This document shows, piece after piece, positions 42,395 to 52,146 of a DNA stretch of 64,000 bases. The stretch covers positions 310,001 through 374,000 of the forward strand of contig CAWFMC010000013.1 in the NCBI GenBank assembly GCA_963816725.1. The letters run 5' to 3'. The first letter of the stretch is position 1. Each line of letters opens with the position of its first letter. The DNA is from CAVSUB01 sp963816725 (GTDB lineage Bacteria > Acidobacteriota > Vicinamibacteria > Vicinamibacterales > 2-12-FULL-66-21). The translations under genes and the position numbers were made by a program. The notes under the pieces were generated by a model. The model was given only the letters and a program-made list of their open reading frames with translations, ran no database searches and was not told the DNA's origin.

Positions 42395-43067
42395 TCAGCG
42401 CGACGCGCGCCGCGCGAGATGTACGGCAGTGACGATCCCGAGCGCGCACGCGGCGGCGACCCCGGCGGCGTGGGCGCTGAAGACATGGCGCGGATCGGAG
42501 TAGTGACAGAACAGGCGCCAGCCGGCATCGGCGAGCAGGCCTGAGCCGAGACCGTAGAGCGCGCCGGCGACAGCGGGGCGGAGCGGGAAGGCGCGCGCGA
42601 CGAGCCAGCCGGAAATCGCCAGCGGCGGCAGCGCGGTGAGGAGCGTCGCGCCGAAGCAGATCCGCCAGACCAGCAGCACTGCCCGCGGGATTGATGCGGG
42701 TCGGGCTGAGCGTCCAGGTCACCCACGTGATCGAGACGACCGCCAGGAGCGCGGTTGCGCCGGCCAGGCCGACGATCCGGCGGGTGAGCGTGGTGCCGGG
42801 CACCGCCTCGCGGAGCGCCGCGGCGATCAACAGTAGCCCGAGCGCCATCTCCAACACGGATGCGCCCCACGTCAGCGCCAGTCCCAGCGCCGGAGCGTCA
42901 CGCCGCAAGCCGAACACGGCCTCTGACGCGATCAGCAGCGCAATCGCCCACGGGCTGAGCCACAGAGCTCGGATGGCGGGACGGCGGAGCGGCCTGACCG
43001 GCCGCAGGTCCCGGCGGACCGCCTCACGCAGAGACGAGGGCAGCGTCTGACCCGCGGCGTCAGGCAT
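42395..43067 (-). CDS. NrsF-like (DUF1109) membrane anti-sigma factor
   Basis: About 224 residues with six hydrophobic helices: LWLSPWAIALLIASEAVFGL, SVLEMALGLLLIAAALREAV, LAGATALLAVVSITWVTW, then after a frame break near 42685 LTALPPLAISGWLVARAF, AGALYGLGSGLLADAGWRL and HAAGVAAACALGIVTAVHLA. The pattern CHYSDPRHVFSAHA before the last helix is typical of NrsF. The gene overlaps the end of the sigma factor gene by 8 bases, so the pair is co-translated, consistent with an anti-sigma role. Confidence 0.8.
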
Positions 43068-43614
43068 CGCCGCCTCCGGCCGGGCGCAACAGACCGCGCA
43101 GGTCGCTCATGCCCCGGCTCGATCGCAGCTTGGCGGCGTCGGCGCGAATCCCCAGCATCTGACCGATCTCGGCAAAGCTGAAGCCCCAGACGTGATGGAG
43201 GAGCAGCGCTTCGCGGCGCTCGGCGATCACCGCGCCCAGCGCGCGGCGCAGCGCATCACGATCCGCCAGCGCTTCCATCTCCGCCGGCACCGGGACGTCC
43301 GGCAACTCGTCGGACGCCAGCGGCCGCCGCGAACGACTCCTCAGGTCCATCATCCAGACGTGTCGCGCAATCGCGAACACCCACGGGCGGACCGGGAGGT
43401 CGGGGCGATACGTGTGCCGGGAACGATGCATCTGGAGAAAGGTGTCCTGCACGAGGTCGTCGGCGTGCGTGCGATTCCGCGTCAGGGTCGTCAAGTAGGC
43501 GCGGAGCGACGGCGCCAGCGCCGCATAGATCCGCTCGAAGCTCTCGAGGCTGCCGCCTTGATACGACGCCATCAGCCGGCGGAGCTCGTCGAGGTCGACC
43601 CGTCTCTCGTCCAC
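43060..43614 (-). CDS. ECF-type RNA polymerase sigma factor
   Basis: Intact 184-residue protein. Region 2 reads FERIYAALAPSLRAYLTTLT RNRTHADDLVQDTFLQMHRS and WVFAIARHVWMMDLRSRSR; region 4 reads RREALLLHHVWGFSFAEIGQ MLGIRADAAKLRSSRGMSDL R. It pairs with the overlapping NrsF-like protein, as in the SigF/NrsF systems that respond to metal or oxidative stress. The regulon cannot be seen from the sequence. Confidence 0.9.
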   Translation of the reverse strand: MDERRVDLDELRRLMASYQGGSLESFERIYAALAPSLRAYLTTLTRNRTHADDLVQDTFLQMHRSRHTYRPDLPVRPWVFAIARHVWMMDLRSRSRRPLASDELPDVPVPAEMEALADRDALRRALGAVIAERREALLLHHVWGFSFAEIGQMLGIRADAAKLRSSRGMSDLRGLLRPAGGGDA

Positions 43615-43682
43615 TATGCCGGAACTCTCGTCGTGGTGTCAGGGGGCAATCGCGCCGCTGCCATCATGGCCGAAATCCACCC

Positions 43683-43890
43683 GGCGCTGGGCGTTCGGCG
43701 CTCGGCGCTCGGGGGAGACAGGTTCAAGGTTCAGCGTTCAGGGTTCAGCGTTCAGGTTCGAGCGTTCAAGGTTCTTACGTTGGGATTGTCAGCATCCTCG
43801 AACGCCGAACGCCGAACGCCGAACGCCGACCGCCGACCGCCGACCGCCGACCGCCGACCGCCGAGTCCCCAGCCCCCAGCCCCCAGCCCC
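43683..43890. repeat. Composite heptamer element with hairpin core (second copy)
   Basis: Four GGCGCTC/GGCGTTC units (43683-43710), eight GTTCAGC/GTTCAAG units in perfect phase (43722-43777), the shared 28-nt core (43770-43797), then four GAACGCC, five GACCGCC, one GAGTCCC and three CAGCCCC units (43800-43890). The last thirteen units keep exact 7-bp spacing although the unit sequence changes twice. The left GGCGTTC and right GAACGCC arrays are reverse complements and could pair across about 90 bases. Confidence 0.88.
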
Positions 43891-44095
43891 AGCCGCCGAG
43901 CGCCTTGGACCAGCTCGGCGCTAGGAGAAGTTGGCACCGCGGTTGCTCAAAGGAGAGACGTCGGCACGCGTAAGCGGGCCGGCCCGCCGCTCCGGCGTTC
44001 CGCTGGGGCAACCCATCCCGTCCTAGATGCCTACCAAAAGGCTGCAGGGAGCCGCAATTCGCTCCCTGCCTTGTCATGTACGGGGACTTCGCAGT

Positions 44096-44130
44096 CGGGA
44101 CCCGGGATCCGGGACCCGGGACTCGGGCGA
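44096..44130. repeat. Short heptamer array (CGGGACC family), 5 units
   Basis: CGGGACC, CGGGATC, CGGGACC, CGGGACT, CGGGCGA in strict 7-bp steps. The same CGGGACT unit is repeated at 58.5 kb. The remainder of 43891-44192 shows no gene. Confidence 0.75.
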
Positions 44131-44192
44131 GGCGAGAGCCTGACGTGTGACGCTGGCTACTCAGTTGGTGCCGCGGGGGAGTATCGTCAGGT

Positions 44193-44802
44193 TCACACTC
44201 CCGAGAGGTAGCGACGCAGCGCCGCGAACGCCTGACCACGATGGCTGACCGTCGCCTTCTCGTCGCGCGGCACTTCACCGAGCGTGCGGTTGAACGGCGG
44301 GTAGAAGAAGATCGGGTCGTAGCCGAAGCCCTGATCGCCGCGAGGCTCAGGGGCGATCGTGCCCATCGACGACCCCTTCGGATTCGAACAGGATGCGGCC
44401 GCGATCGGCGAGCGCGACGCGGCAGACGAAACGGGCGGCGCTGGTCTCGAGGCCGCGCTCCTGCAGCCGCTCGCGAATCTTCGCGAACTTCACCGCGTAG
44501 TCTTCCCCTTCCCAGCGCGCCGAGTGCACGCCGGGCAGGTTGTCGAGCGCGGCGATCTCGAGCCCCGAGTCGTCTGCGACGCAGGGCCGGCCCAGCGCGT
44601 CGGCGTAGTAGAGCGCCTTGAGCCGCGCGTTCTCGGCGAACGTCGCGCCGGTCTCCTCGGGCTCCTCGACAGCGGGGAAGTCGGCCAGCGTCCGAATCTC
44701 AATCGGCACCCCGGCGAGGATGGCCACGATCTCCCGGATCTTGCCGGGATTGGTCGTCGCGACGACGAGGACCGGTCCGAGCGGGTGTGTCCCAGGCGTC
44801 AT
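44193..44802 (-). CDS. rdgB: XTP/dITP diphosphatase (RdgB/HAM1 family)
   Basis: VLVVATTNPGKIREIVAIL (substrate-binding start), EEPEETGATFAENARLKALY YA, PCVADDSGLEIAALDNLPGV HSARW and, after one extra base near 44355, QGFGYDPIFFYPPFNRTLGE and HRGQAFAALRRYL are the complete Ham1 signature. The enzyme hydrolyses non-canonical purine triphosphates. Its start overlaps the rph stop by four bases. The gene order GerM-like, rph, rdgB is the same as in Bacillus subtilis (gerM-rph-ysnA). Confidence 0.93.
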
Positions 44803-45536
44803 CCGCGCGGCGGGATCAGATCACCCAGGATCTCTTGCTGGAGCGACACCAGCTGACGAATGCCGGCATCGGCGAGCTCGAGCAGCGAGTCGAGCGCCCC
44901 GCGCTCGAACGGCGGCCCCTCCGCCGTGCCCTGCACCTCGATGAACCGGCCGTCGCCGGTCTTGACCACGTTCATGTCGACGTCGGCCTTCGAGTCCTCG
45001 TCGTAGGCGAGGTCGAGCATCGGCGTGCCGGCGACCACCCCGACGCTGGTCGCGGCGACGTAGTCCTGGAGCGGCAGCGTTTTCAGCGCGCCGCCCTCCT
45101 TCATCTTCTTGATCGCGAGCGCGAGCGCCACGAAGCCGCCGGTGATCGACGCGGTCCGCGTCCCGCCGTCAGCCTGGATCACGTCGCAGTCGATCCAGAT
45201 GGTGCGTTCGCCGAGCTCGTTCATCCGCGTGACGGAGCGCAGCGAGCGCCCGATCAGGCGCTGGATCTCCTGCGTCCGTCCGCCGACCTTGCCGGCGGTC
45301 GCCTCGCGCTGGGTGCGGGTCGAGGTCGCGCGCGGCAGCATCCCGTATTCGGCGGTGACCCACCCCTTGCCGGTGTTCCGCAGGAACGGCGGCACGCGGT
45401 CCTCCACGCTGGCGGAACAGATCACGCGCGTCCGTCCCACTTCGATCAGGACGGAGCCTTCGGCATGGGCCAGGAAGCCCGGCGTCAGGCGCGTGAGTCG
45501 CAGGTCCGTTGCCGCACGGCCATCGCTTCGGGTCAT
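44799..45536 (-). CDS. rph: Ribonuclease PH
   Basis: Intact 245 residues with all family landmarks: LRLTRLTPGFLAHAEGSVLI EVGRTRVICSASVED, GWVTAEYGMLPRATSTRTQR E, GRTQEIQRLIGRSLRSV, IWIDCDVIQADGGTRTASIT GG and DLAYDEDSKADVDMNVV. It trims tRNA 3' ends phosphorolytically. It lies 7 bases downstream of the GerMN gene and overlaps rdgB. Confidence 0.96.
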   Translation of the reverse strand: MTRSDGRAATDLRLTRLTPGFLAHAEGSVLIEVGRTRVICSASVEDRVPPFLRNTGKGWVTAEYGMLPRATSTRTQREATAGKVGGRTQEIQRLIGRSLRSVTRMNELGERTIWIDCDVIQADGGTRTASITGGFVALALAIKKMKEGGALKTLPLQDYVAATSVGVVAGTPMLDLAYDEDSKADVDMNVVKTGDGRFIEVQGTAEGPPFERGALDSLLELADAGIRQLVSLQQEILGDLIPPRG

Positions 45537-45543
45537 CGTCTCC

Positions 45544-46122
45544 TCACTCTTTCTCGGAATGCACCCAGCCCAGTTGCTTCTGGAACGGATGCCGCAAATC
45601 GACGTGGCCCGCGAGGGTGTCCACTTCTTTCCCGTCGATCAGAATCTGGACCCGCTGGATGGCGGGCAGGTTGACGGTCAGCACGTTCACGATGGTGTAG
45701 ACCGTCAGCAACTCGTCGAGCGCGCCGCCGGTGTGCTTCGCCCGGACCTCGCCCGTCAGATCGACGAAGGCGTCTCCCTTGTCGGTGACGTAAAGGCTGC
45801 GCAGCATCGTCCCACCGGGCACCGCCGAGACCAGCGGCTCCGCCGGAGCCGCGAGCTGCGCCTCGACGATGCGGCGGGCCTGTTCGGGGGCGGGCTCGCC
45901 GAAGGGCACTTCGCGCTGCACCCCGACCAGCTGCGCGCCATCGTCGGTCACATAGTAGAGCGTGGCGGTGATCTTTCGTTCGGCTTCCGCCGGGGCCGCG
46001 GCGGCCGGTACCGGCGGCGGCGCTTTCGGACCGTACCAGCGAGGCAGGCCGACGAACAGCACCCAGCCGGCGGCGATCGCCAGCGCGCCGAGCGCGAGCC
46101 CGATTCCGAGACGACGGTTCAT
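45544..46122 (-). CDS. GerMN (sporulation/germination-like) domain membrane protein
   Basis: Intact 192 residues. One N-terminal helix (GLALGALAIAAGWVLFVGLP) and a linker rich in alanine/proline precede the GerMN domain: ITATLYYVTDDGAQLVGVQR EV, EQARRIVEAQLAAPAE, LRSLYVTDKGDAFVDLTGEV and ELLTVYTIVNVLTVNLPAIQ RVQILIDGKEVDTLAGHVDL. In non-sporulating bacteria the domain is found in envelope proteins linked to amidases, as here, where it directly follows the amidase gene (one-base overlap). Confidence 0.85.
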   Translation of the reverse strand: MNRRLGIGLALGALAIAAGWVLFVGLPRWYGPKAPPPVPAAAAPAEAERKITATLYYVTDDGAQLVGVQREVPFGEPAPEQARRIVEAQLAAPAEPLVSAVPGGTMLRSLYVTDKGDAFVDLTGEVRAKHTGGALDELLTVYTIVNVLTVNLPAIQRVQILIDGKEVDTLAGHVDLRHPFQKQLGWVHSEKE

Positions 46123-47694
46123 CAGCGGGTCCCGCGTCCGGGAGCCGCGGGCGGGACGACCGGCTGCACGGGCGATCCCGGCGGCGCGTCACGGAACCGC
46201 ACCACGCCGTTGACGAGCGCCTGGACCATGGCGTTCTGGAAGGTGTCGGTCGCGACCTCCTTCTCCTGCTGCGGATTCGTGAGGAACGCCATCTCGACCA
46301 GCACCGCGGGCATGTTCACGCCGACCAGCACCCGCAACGGGGCCGGCTGCAACGTCCTCGGGCCCATCGGCATTTGATCACGGAGGGCGCCTTCGACGGC
46401 GCGGGCCAGCGCCGTGGAGGCTTCGACGTGGCGGGCCTGCGCCAGCTCCCACGGCGTGACCTCGATGTCGCGCGCCCCGCCACCGAACACCGGCAGCAGG
46501 TCGGCGTCTCCGTGGGCGACGCGCTGGCCTTCCTCGCCGTACGCCTCGAGGCCCAGGTAGAAGACTTCCGCGCCGGCCGTGGTCGGGCGGACCGAGGCGT
46601 TGGCGTGCAGGCTGATGAAGAGATCCGCCTTGTTGTTGTTGGCGACGGCGGCGCGTTCGTCGAGCGGGACGTTGCGATCGGCATCACGCGTGAGGATCAC
46701 GCGGACACCGAGCCGGGACTCGAGCGCGCTCTTCAACCGCCGGGCCACGTTCAAGGCCACCGTCTTCTCGCCTGTCCCCGCCGGCCCCCGGGCGCCCTCA
46801 TCGTCGCCGCCGTGGCCGGCGTCGATGACGATCGTCCGCAGCGATCCGGACGGCGCCAGGTCGAGCAGCGGCGGCAGCTCCGGCGCGGCTGGTGGCGCCG
46901 GAGCCGGAGTGGCGGTGCCCGGCGCGGCGTCCGTGGTCTGAGCCGCGACGTCGATGACGAGACGGCCGCCGCCGCGGTCGCCCGGCGAATCGGCCGTCCG
47001 GAACGACGCGAACCGCGGCCCGAGATCGACGATCAGCGTGTTCGCCGTGTCCCCGGCGCGGACGTCCGCGACGAGGTCGGGCACCGTGGACGGGGGCAGG
47101 GACGCGTCGAGCGCGTCCGCCTCGAACCGGACCACGAGGCGCTGCCCCTCTTGACTCACCGCGTGAGGCGTCGCGGGTGAGATGTCGAGCGTCAGGCGGG
47201 CGAGCGCGCCGAGTGACTCGAGACGGGCGGCGATCTGCGGCACGCGCACGTCGGCCGGCACGATCAGCCGCGACGGACGACGGACCTCGATGCGGGTCCC
47301 GAGCGCCAGCGCCAGAGCCCGCGAGATGAAGTCGGCGGGCACGAGCCAGGCGCGCCCCTCGTGGACCGGGGCGCCGCTGAGCGAGACGAGGCGGCCGCCG
47401 ACCGAGGCCAGCGGCTGTCCGGCGCTGAGCACGATCGTCTGGCCGCGCGCCGCAACCGTCACGCCGCCGGCGGCGGCGTCCTCCCGCACGGTGAGCTCGA
47501 ACACCCGCGCGAGATCGTCGAGCGCGAACATGTCCTGATTGCCGATCAGCACGGGCCGGCAGCGGCCGCCGGCCGTCGCGGCTGATCAACTGATAGACGA
47601 TGCGCCCCGGCTGCGTCTGGGCGGTGACGGGCGACCCGGCGAGCAGCAGGGCCGTGGCGAGCACGCTCACGAGGGCAAGAAACCGGGCACTCAA
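46122..47694 (-). CDS. N-acetylmuramoyl-L-alanine amidase with AMIN-like domain
   Basis: A signal peptide (ARFLALVSVLATALLLAGSP) starts at 47694. One frame break near 47580 leads into the long 476-residue part. AMIN-like segments (LESLGALARLTLDISPATPH) precede the catalytic Amidase_3 domain: IVIDAGHGGDDEGARGPAGT GEKTVALNVARRL (zinc His and Glu), DLFISLHANAS and MPAVLVEMAFLTNPQQEK (catalytic Glu). The enzyme cleaves stem peptides from murein for cell separation. It heads the amidase-GerMN-rph-rdgB operon, with the promoter in the shared gap 47695-47986. Confidence 0.92.
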
Positions 47695-47767
47695 AGTGCG
47701 GTCATGATAGCAGCGGCCCCACCCTCGGCGCTCCAGCGGCTGTAACCTCGTCGCCGGGTTTTGTTGC

Positions 47768-47794
47768 GCATTGCAAACTTAATTCTTGCAATGC
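47768..47794. promoter_or_regulatory. Perfect 9-bp inverted repeat, candidate operator
   Basis: GCATTGCAA (47768-47776) and TTGCAATGC (47786-47794) are separated by nine AT-rich bases. The site is in the divergent gap between the amidase and the first receptor, 21 bases before a good -35 box. Its symmetry suits a dimeric repressor or activator. Confidence 0.5.
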
Positions 47795-47814
47795 AATCAG
47801 ATCGCTGAATTGGT

Positions 47815-47843
47815 TTGACCTACCCATAGAGCGGGCGTAGAAA
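47815..47843 (+). promoter_or_regulatory. Candidate sigma-70 promoter of the first TonB receptor
   Basis: TTGACC, 17 bases, TAGAAA. A closely similar arrangement (TTGACA, 18 bases, TAAAAC) precedes the second receptor, including a shared CGTARAA around the -10. The leader to the ATG would be about 140 bases and contains a palindrome at 47910-47923 (CCGAACCGGTTCGG). Confidence 0.5.
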
Positions 47844-47986
47844 AAGCTGATGTGAAATCGGTTGCAACAGTCGGGCTTTGCGGGCCCGTCTGAGGATGCA
47901 CGGCCGCCGCCGAACCGGTTCGGCAGCGGCAATGGAGACGTGCATCGAGCCGACGGCATGCATCAGTTGAAGGGGAGGGAGCGGAC

Positions 47987-50900
47987 ATGATTTGTAAGAG
48001 CGGGCTGAGGAGCCTGATGGCCGCCGCGCTGGTCTGGACGGGGCTGGCGGTCAGCGCCTCCGCCCAGATCACCACCGGCACGCTGTCCGGCACCGTCAAG
48101 GACGCCCAGGGCGGCGTCATCCCGGGCGCGACGGTCGTGCTGATCAGTGAGACGCAAGCAGACCAAGTCGGCGCCGGTCGTCACCAACGAAACCGGCGAC
48201 TACACGTTTCCGAACGTGACGCCCGGACACCTACACCGTCGAAGTGACGATGGAAGGCTTCAAGACGCTGCGGCGTAAGGGCGTGCAGGTCAGCGGCGGC
48301 GACCGCGTCGCGGTCGGGACCCAGGTCATCGAAGTGGGCGGCGCGGCCGAGACCGTCAACGTCACCGCCGAAGCGGCGCTCGTGCAGTCACAGTCCGGCG
48401 AGCGTTCGTTCGCCGTGACCACCACGCAGGTCGAGAACCTGCCGGTCAACCACGCCAACTTCACCAGCCTGACGTCGCTCGTCCCGGGCGTCGTGTCGGG
48501 CGGCGCCTCCGCCGGCGGCACACGCCTCGGCGGCGCCGGCCAGAACAACATCATGATGGACGGCGTCTCGGCGATGGACACCGGCAACAACGGCCAGATG
48601 CTCGCCATGAACATCGAGTCGATCGGCGAGGTCAAGATCCTGACCCAGGGCTACCAGGCCGAGTACGGCCGCTCGAGCGGCCTGCAGATCACCGCGGTGA
48701 CCAAGAGCGGCACCAACCAGTTCCGCGGCTCCGCCTACGACCTGCTGACCGACTCGGACTGGAACGCCAACTCGTGGGTGAACGAGCGGAACGGCGACGC
48801 CAAGCCGAAGTCGTCGACGCAAGACGCTCGGCTACACCATCGGCGGTCCGGTCGGGAAGCCGGGCGGCAACAACAAGCTGTTCTTCTTCTACGCGCACGA
48901 ATACCGCCCGACGACGACCGCGATCAACGGCGGCAATCCGATCCGGATGAAGCTCCCGACCGCGCTCGAGCGCGCCGGCGACTTCTCGCAGTCGGTCGAC
49001 AACAACGGCCAGCCGTTTCCGTACGTGAAGGATCCCAGCTCCTCCCTGCCGTGTGCCGCCGGCAACACAGGGGGCTGCTATCAGGCGGGCGGCGTGGTCG
49101 GCCGGATTCCGGCCAACTCGCTTTACGCGCCCGGGCTCGGGGTCCTCAACCGCTACCCGGTGCCCAACGTCACGCAGGGGCCGGGCATCCAGCTACAACT
49201 ACGAGATTGCCGCGCCGACGGTGGACAACCTGACCCAGCAGCCGGCCGTGCGCCTCGACTACCAGTTCTCGTCGAAGCTGCGGCTGACGGGCAAGTATTC
49301 CGGTCAGCGCGCCCGCAAGCTCGTGACGCCCGGTGCGATCCCCGGCTTCACCGACGTGTTGAACCCCTACCCGTACATCACCAACTACGGGGTGACGGTC
49401 AACTACACCTGGACGCCGACCACCTTCATCGAAGGCACGTACGGCTTCATCCGCAACCAGCTCGCGGGCGGCGCGTCGATTGGCGGCACCCTGACCGGCG
49501 GCATCCTGGTCAACGATTCGGCCAACCGCCTGGCGGACCTCGCGGACTTTCCGCTGCTCTACAACAACGCGGGCGTCGTCGATCAGCGCTACTACGCCTA
49601 CGGCGTGTTGAACGATTTGAACCCGGTGTGGTGGGACGGCACGCGGATCAACCTGCCGCCGGCCTTCAGCTGGGGCACGCGGGTGCAGGGCACGGCCGGG
49701 GTCGGCGCGCTGCCCGGACCGCCCAACCAGGTGTTCCCGGGATTCCTGAACATCAACCGCACGCAGGACTGGGCGGTCAGCCTGACCAAGGTTGCCGGGC
49801 GGCACACGTTCAAGGCCGGGGCCTACAACAACCACAGCTACAAGGCCCAGAACACCGGCGCCGGCGGCGTGGCCAACCTGGGCTTCCAGGGCTACGTGAA
49901 CTTCGGAAACGATACGAACAACGCCCTCGACACCGGATATGGCTATGCGAACGCCGCGACCGGCGTGTTCACGCAGTACCTCCAGCAGGACCGGCTGATC
50001 GAGGGCAGCATGATCTACAACAACACCGAGTTCTACGCCCAGGACAACTGGAAGGTGAGCAACAAGCTGACGCTCGACTACGGGCTCCGCTTCACGCACC
50101 AGCAGCCGCAGTACGACCAGTTCCTGCAGATGTCGAACTTCTTCCCGAACCTGTGGTCCGCGTCGGCGGCGCCGGCGCTCTACGTGCCGGGCTGCACGCA
50201 ACGGGGCGTCGGTGTGCTCGGGCAACGCGCTCAATGCCGTCAACCCGCGGACCGGCGAGGTGCTGACCGCCAGCGGCGCGGCCAACACGCAGGCCGCGAT
50301 CGGGACCATCGTGCCGGGCTCCGGCGACATCAACAACGGCATCGTGCAGGCGGGGAACGGGATTTCGAAGTACTGGTACACCTGGCCGAAGCTGGTGCTG
50401 GGTCCGCGCTTCGGTGCGGCCTACGATCTGTTCGGCAGCCAGAAGCTGATTCTGCGCGGCGGCGGCGGGCTCTTCTACGATCGTCCGGACGGGAACACCG
50501 TGTTCTCGATCCCCGGCAACCCGCCGATCTCGACCTCGCAGAACCTGGCGAACGGAAATCTGCAGACGCTCGGCTCGGGGCTCTCGACCGTCGGCGTCCC
50601 CGCCCTCAGCATCTTCCAGTACGATGCCGAGGTCCCCGCGTCGGTCCAGTGGCAGGGCGGCGTGCAGATGACCCTGCCGTGGGCGTCGTCACTCGACGTG
50701 TCGTACGTCGGGAACCATGGCTACAACCGGCTGGGCGCCTTCCAGGGCGGCAGCTCCGTCAACCTGAACGCGATCGACATCGGCACCGCCTACCTGCCGG
50801 AGTATCAGGACCCAACCAAGGCCGCGAGCGCGGTTCCGGGGGCGAGTGCGCTGACGACGAACCTGCTGCGGCCCTATCGCGGGCTGAGCACGATCAACCA

Positions 50901-51756
50901 GCAGACGACCACCTACCACGACACCTATCACTCCATCCAGACGTCGTTCAACCGGCGCTTCCGCGATGGCCTGGCGTTCGGGGTCAACTACACGCTGAGC
51001 CTCTCGCTGACCGGCAACACCGGCCTCCAGCAGCGGCTGCAGCACAATCCCGACGGCACCTTCTCGGTCCGCGCCGACCAGGCCGAATACGAGAAGCTCA
51101 ATCAAGATCTCAACCTGCAGCGCCACATCGTCAAGGCGAACGCGGTGTGGGACCTTCCCGACCTCCACGCGAACGGCGACGGCGGCAAGCGCGTGGCCGC
51201 CGCGATCCTCAACGACTGGCAGCTGTCCGGCATCCTGACGGCGGGCTCAGGCGTACCGTACGACATCACCTACACGTATCAGAGCAACGGCGCCAACGTG
51301 AACATCACGGGCTCGCCGGACTACGCCGGGAAGATCGTCTACGTCGGCGATCCCGGCAGCGGCTGCTCGGACAACCAGTACGGGCAGTTCAACACCTCGG
51401 CGGTGGCCGGCCCGACGTATGGCAGCGTCGGTCTCGAGTCAGGGCGCAACATCCTTCGCGGCTGCCCGGACAAGACCGTCGACCTGGCGATTGCCCGCAA
51501 CGTGAAGGTGGGTGGCGGACGCGAGCTGCAGTTCCGGCTCGACGCGTTCAACGCCTTCAACGTGGCGGTGATCAATGCGCGCAACTCGGTGGTCCAGTAC
51601 CGCAGCCCGACCGATCAGACGGTGCTGAACTCGCAGTATCTCGCCGACGGGACGCTGGATCCGACCCGCCTGACCCCCCGCAACGCTGGTTTCGGCGCGG
51701 CGACCGGGGCCCAGACGATGCGGAACCTCCAGGTGACGCTCCGCTTCCAGTTCTGA
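47987..51756 (+). CDS. Oar-like TonB-dependent receptor with carboxypeptidase-regulatory-like domain (copy 1)
   Basis: A GGGGAGGG ribosome-binding site precedes ATG 47987. The signal peptide (LRSLMAAALVWTGLAVSASA) is followed by ITTGTLSGTVKDAQGGVIPG ATVVL, a CarboxypepD_reg-like domain. Next is the plug (TTQVENLPVNHANFTSLTSL VPGVVSGG, NNIMMDGVSAMDTGNNG, KILTQGYQAEYGRSSGLQIT AVTKSGTNQFRGSAY). The barrel ends in NLQVTLRFQF with the terminal phenylalanine needed by the Bam machinery. Total about 1256 residues. One-base breaks lie near 48160, 48232, 48820, 49195 and 50205. The barrel likely imports a glycan or oligopeptide; substrate unknown. Confidence 0.93.
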
Positions 51757-51984
51757 TTCGGAAGCGGCTCTTGGCGAGCAGGGCGGGCGGGGCACGGGCC
51801 TCGCCCGCTCAACCGTTTCATACTTCCCGGGGGCATCCTCGCACCCGCCGAATCCCCCGGCCTGCTGCTCGAAACTTCGAAATTTCGGCGTCTCCGCCTC
51901 TCTGTAACGTTTCCTGAAACAAAGCCTTCTCGTATCGCATGGCAATCCATCGTGTCTTATGCGTGCAACAATTCGCGATTGTGT
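51757..51984. other. Intergenic start of the receptor-receptor gap
   Basis: A GC-rich imperfect hairpin (GCGGGCG/CGCCCGC near 51785-51810) follows the first receptor without a T-run. The rest shows no gene. The second receptor therefore probably has its own promoter rather than relying only on read-through. Confidence 0.35.
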
Positions 51985-52014
51985 TTGACACCGCCTGAGA
52001 CCGGAGCGTAAAAC
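51985..52014 (+). promoter_or_regulatory. Candidate sigma-70 promoter of the second TonB receptor
   Basis: TTGACA (51985-51990) and TAAAAC (52009-52014) with an 18-base spacer resemble the promoter ahead of copy 1. The leader would be about 133 bases and ends with AAGGGGAGGG before the start codon, as in copy 1. Confidence 0.5.
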
Positions 52015-52146
52015 CGCTGCGCAGCCTGACATGCTCATCGATTTTGTTCGGTCGCCCGAGGCCGTCGAATATCGCGTCGCCAGGCGCCACAAGATGCGCC
52101 TCCGATGGCTGCTGTCTCGGTGGATGGTTAAGGGGAGGGTGCATTG

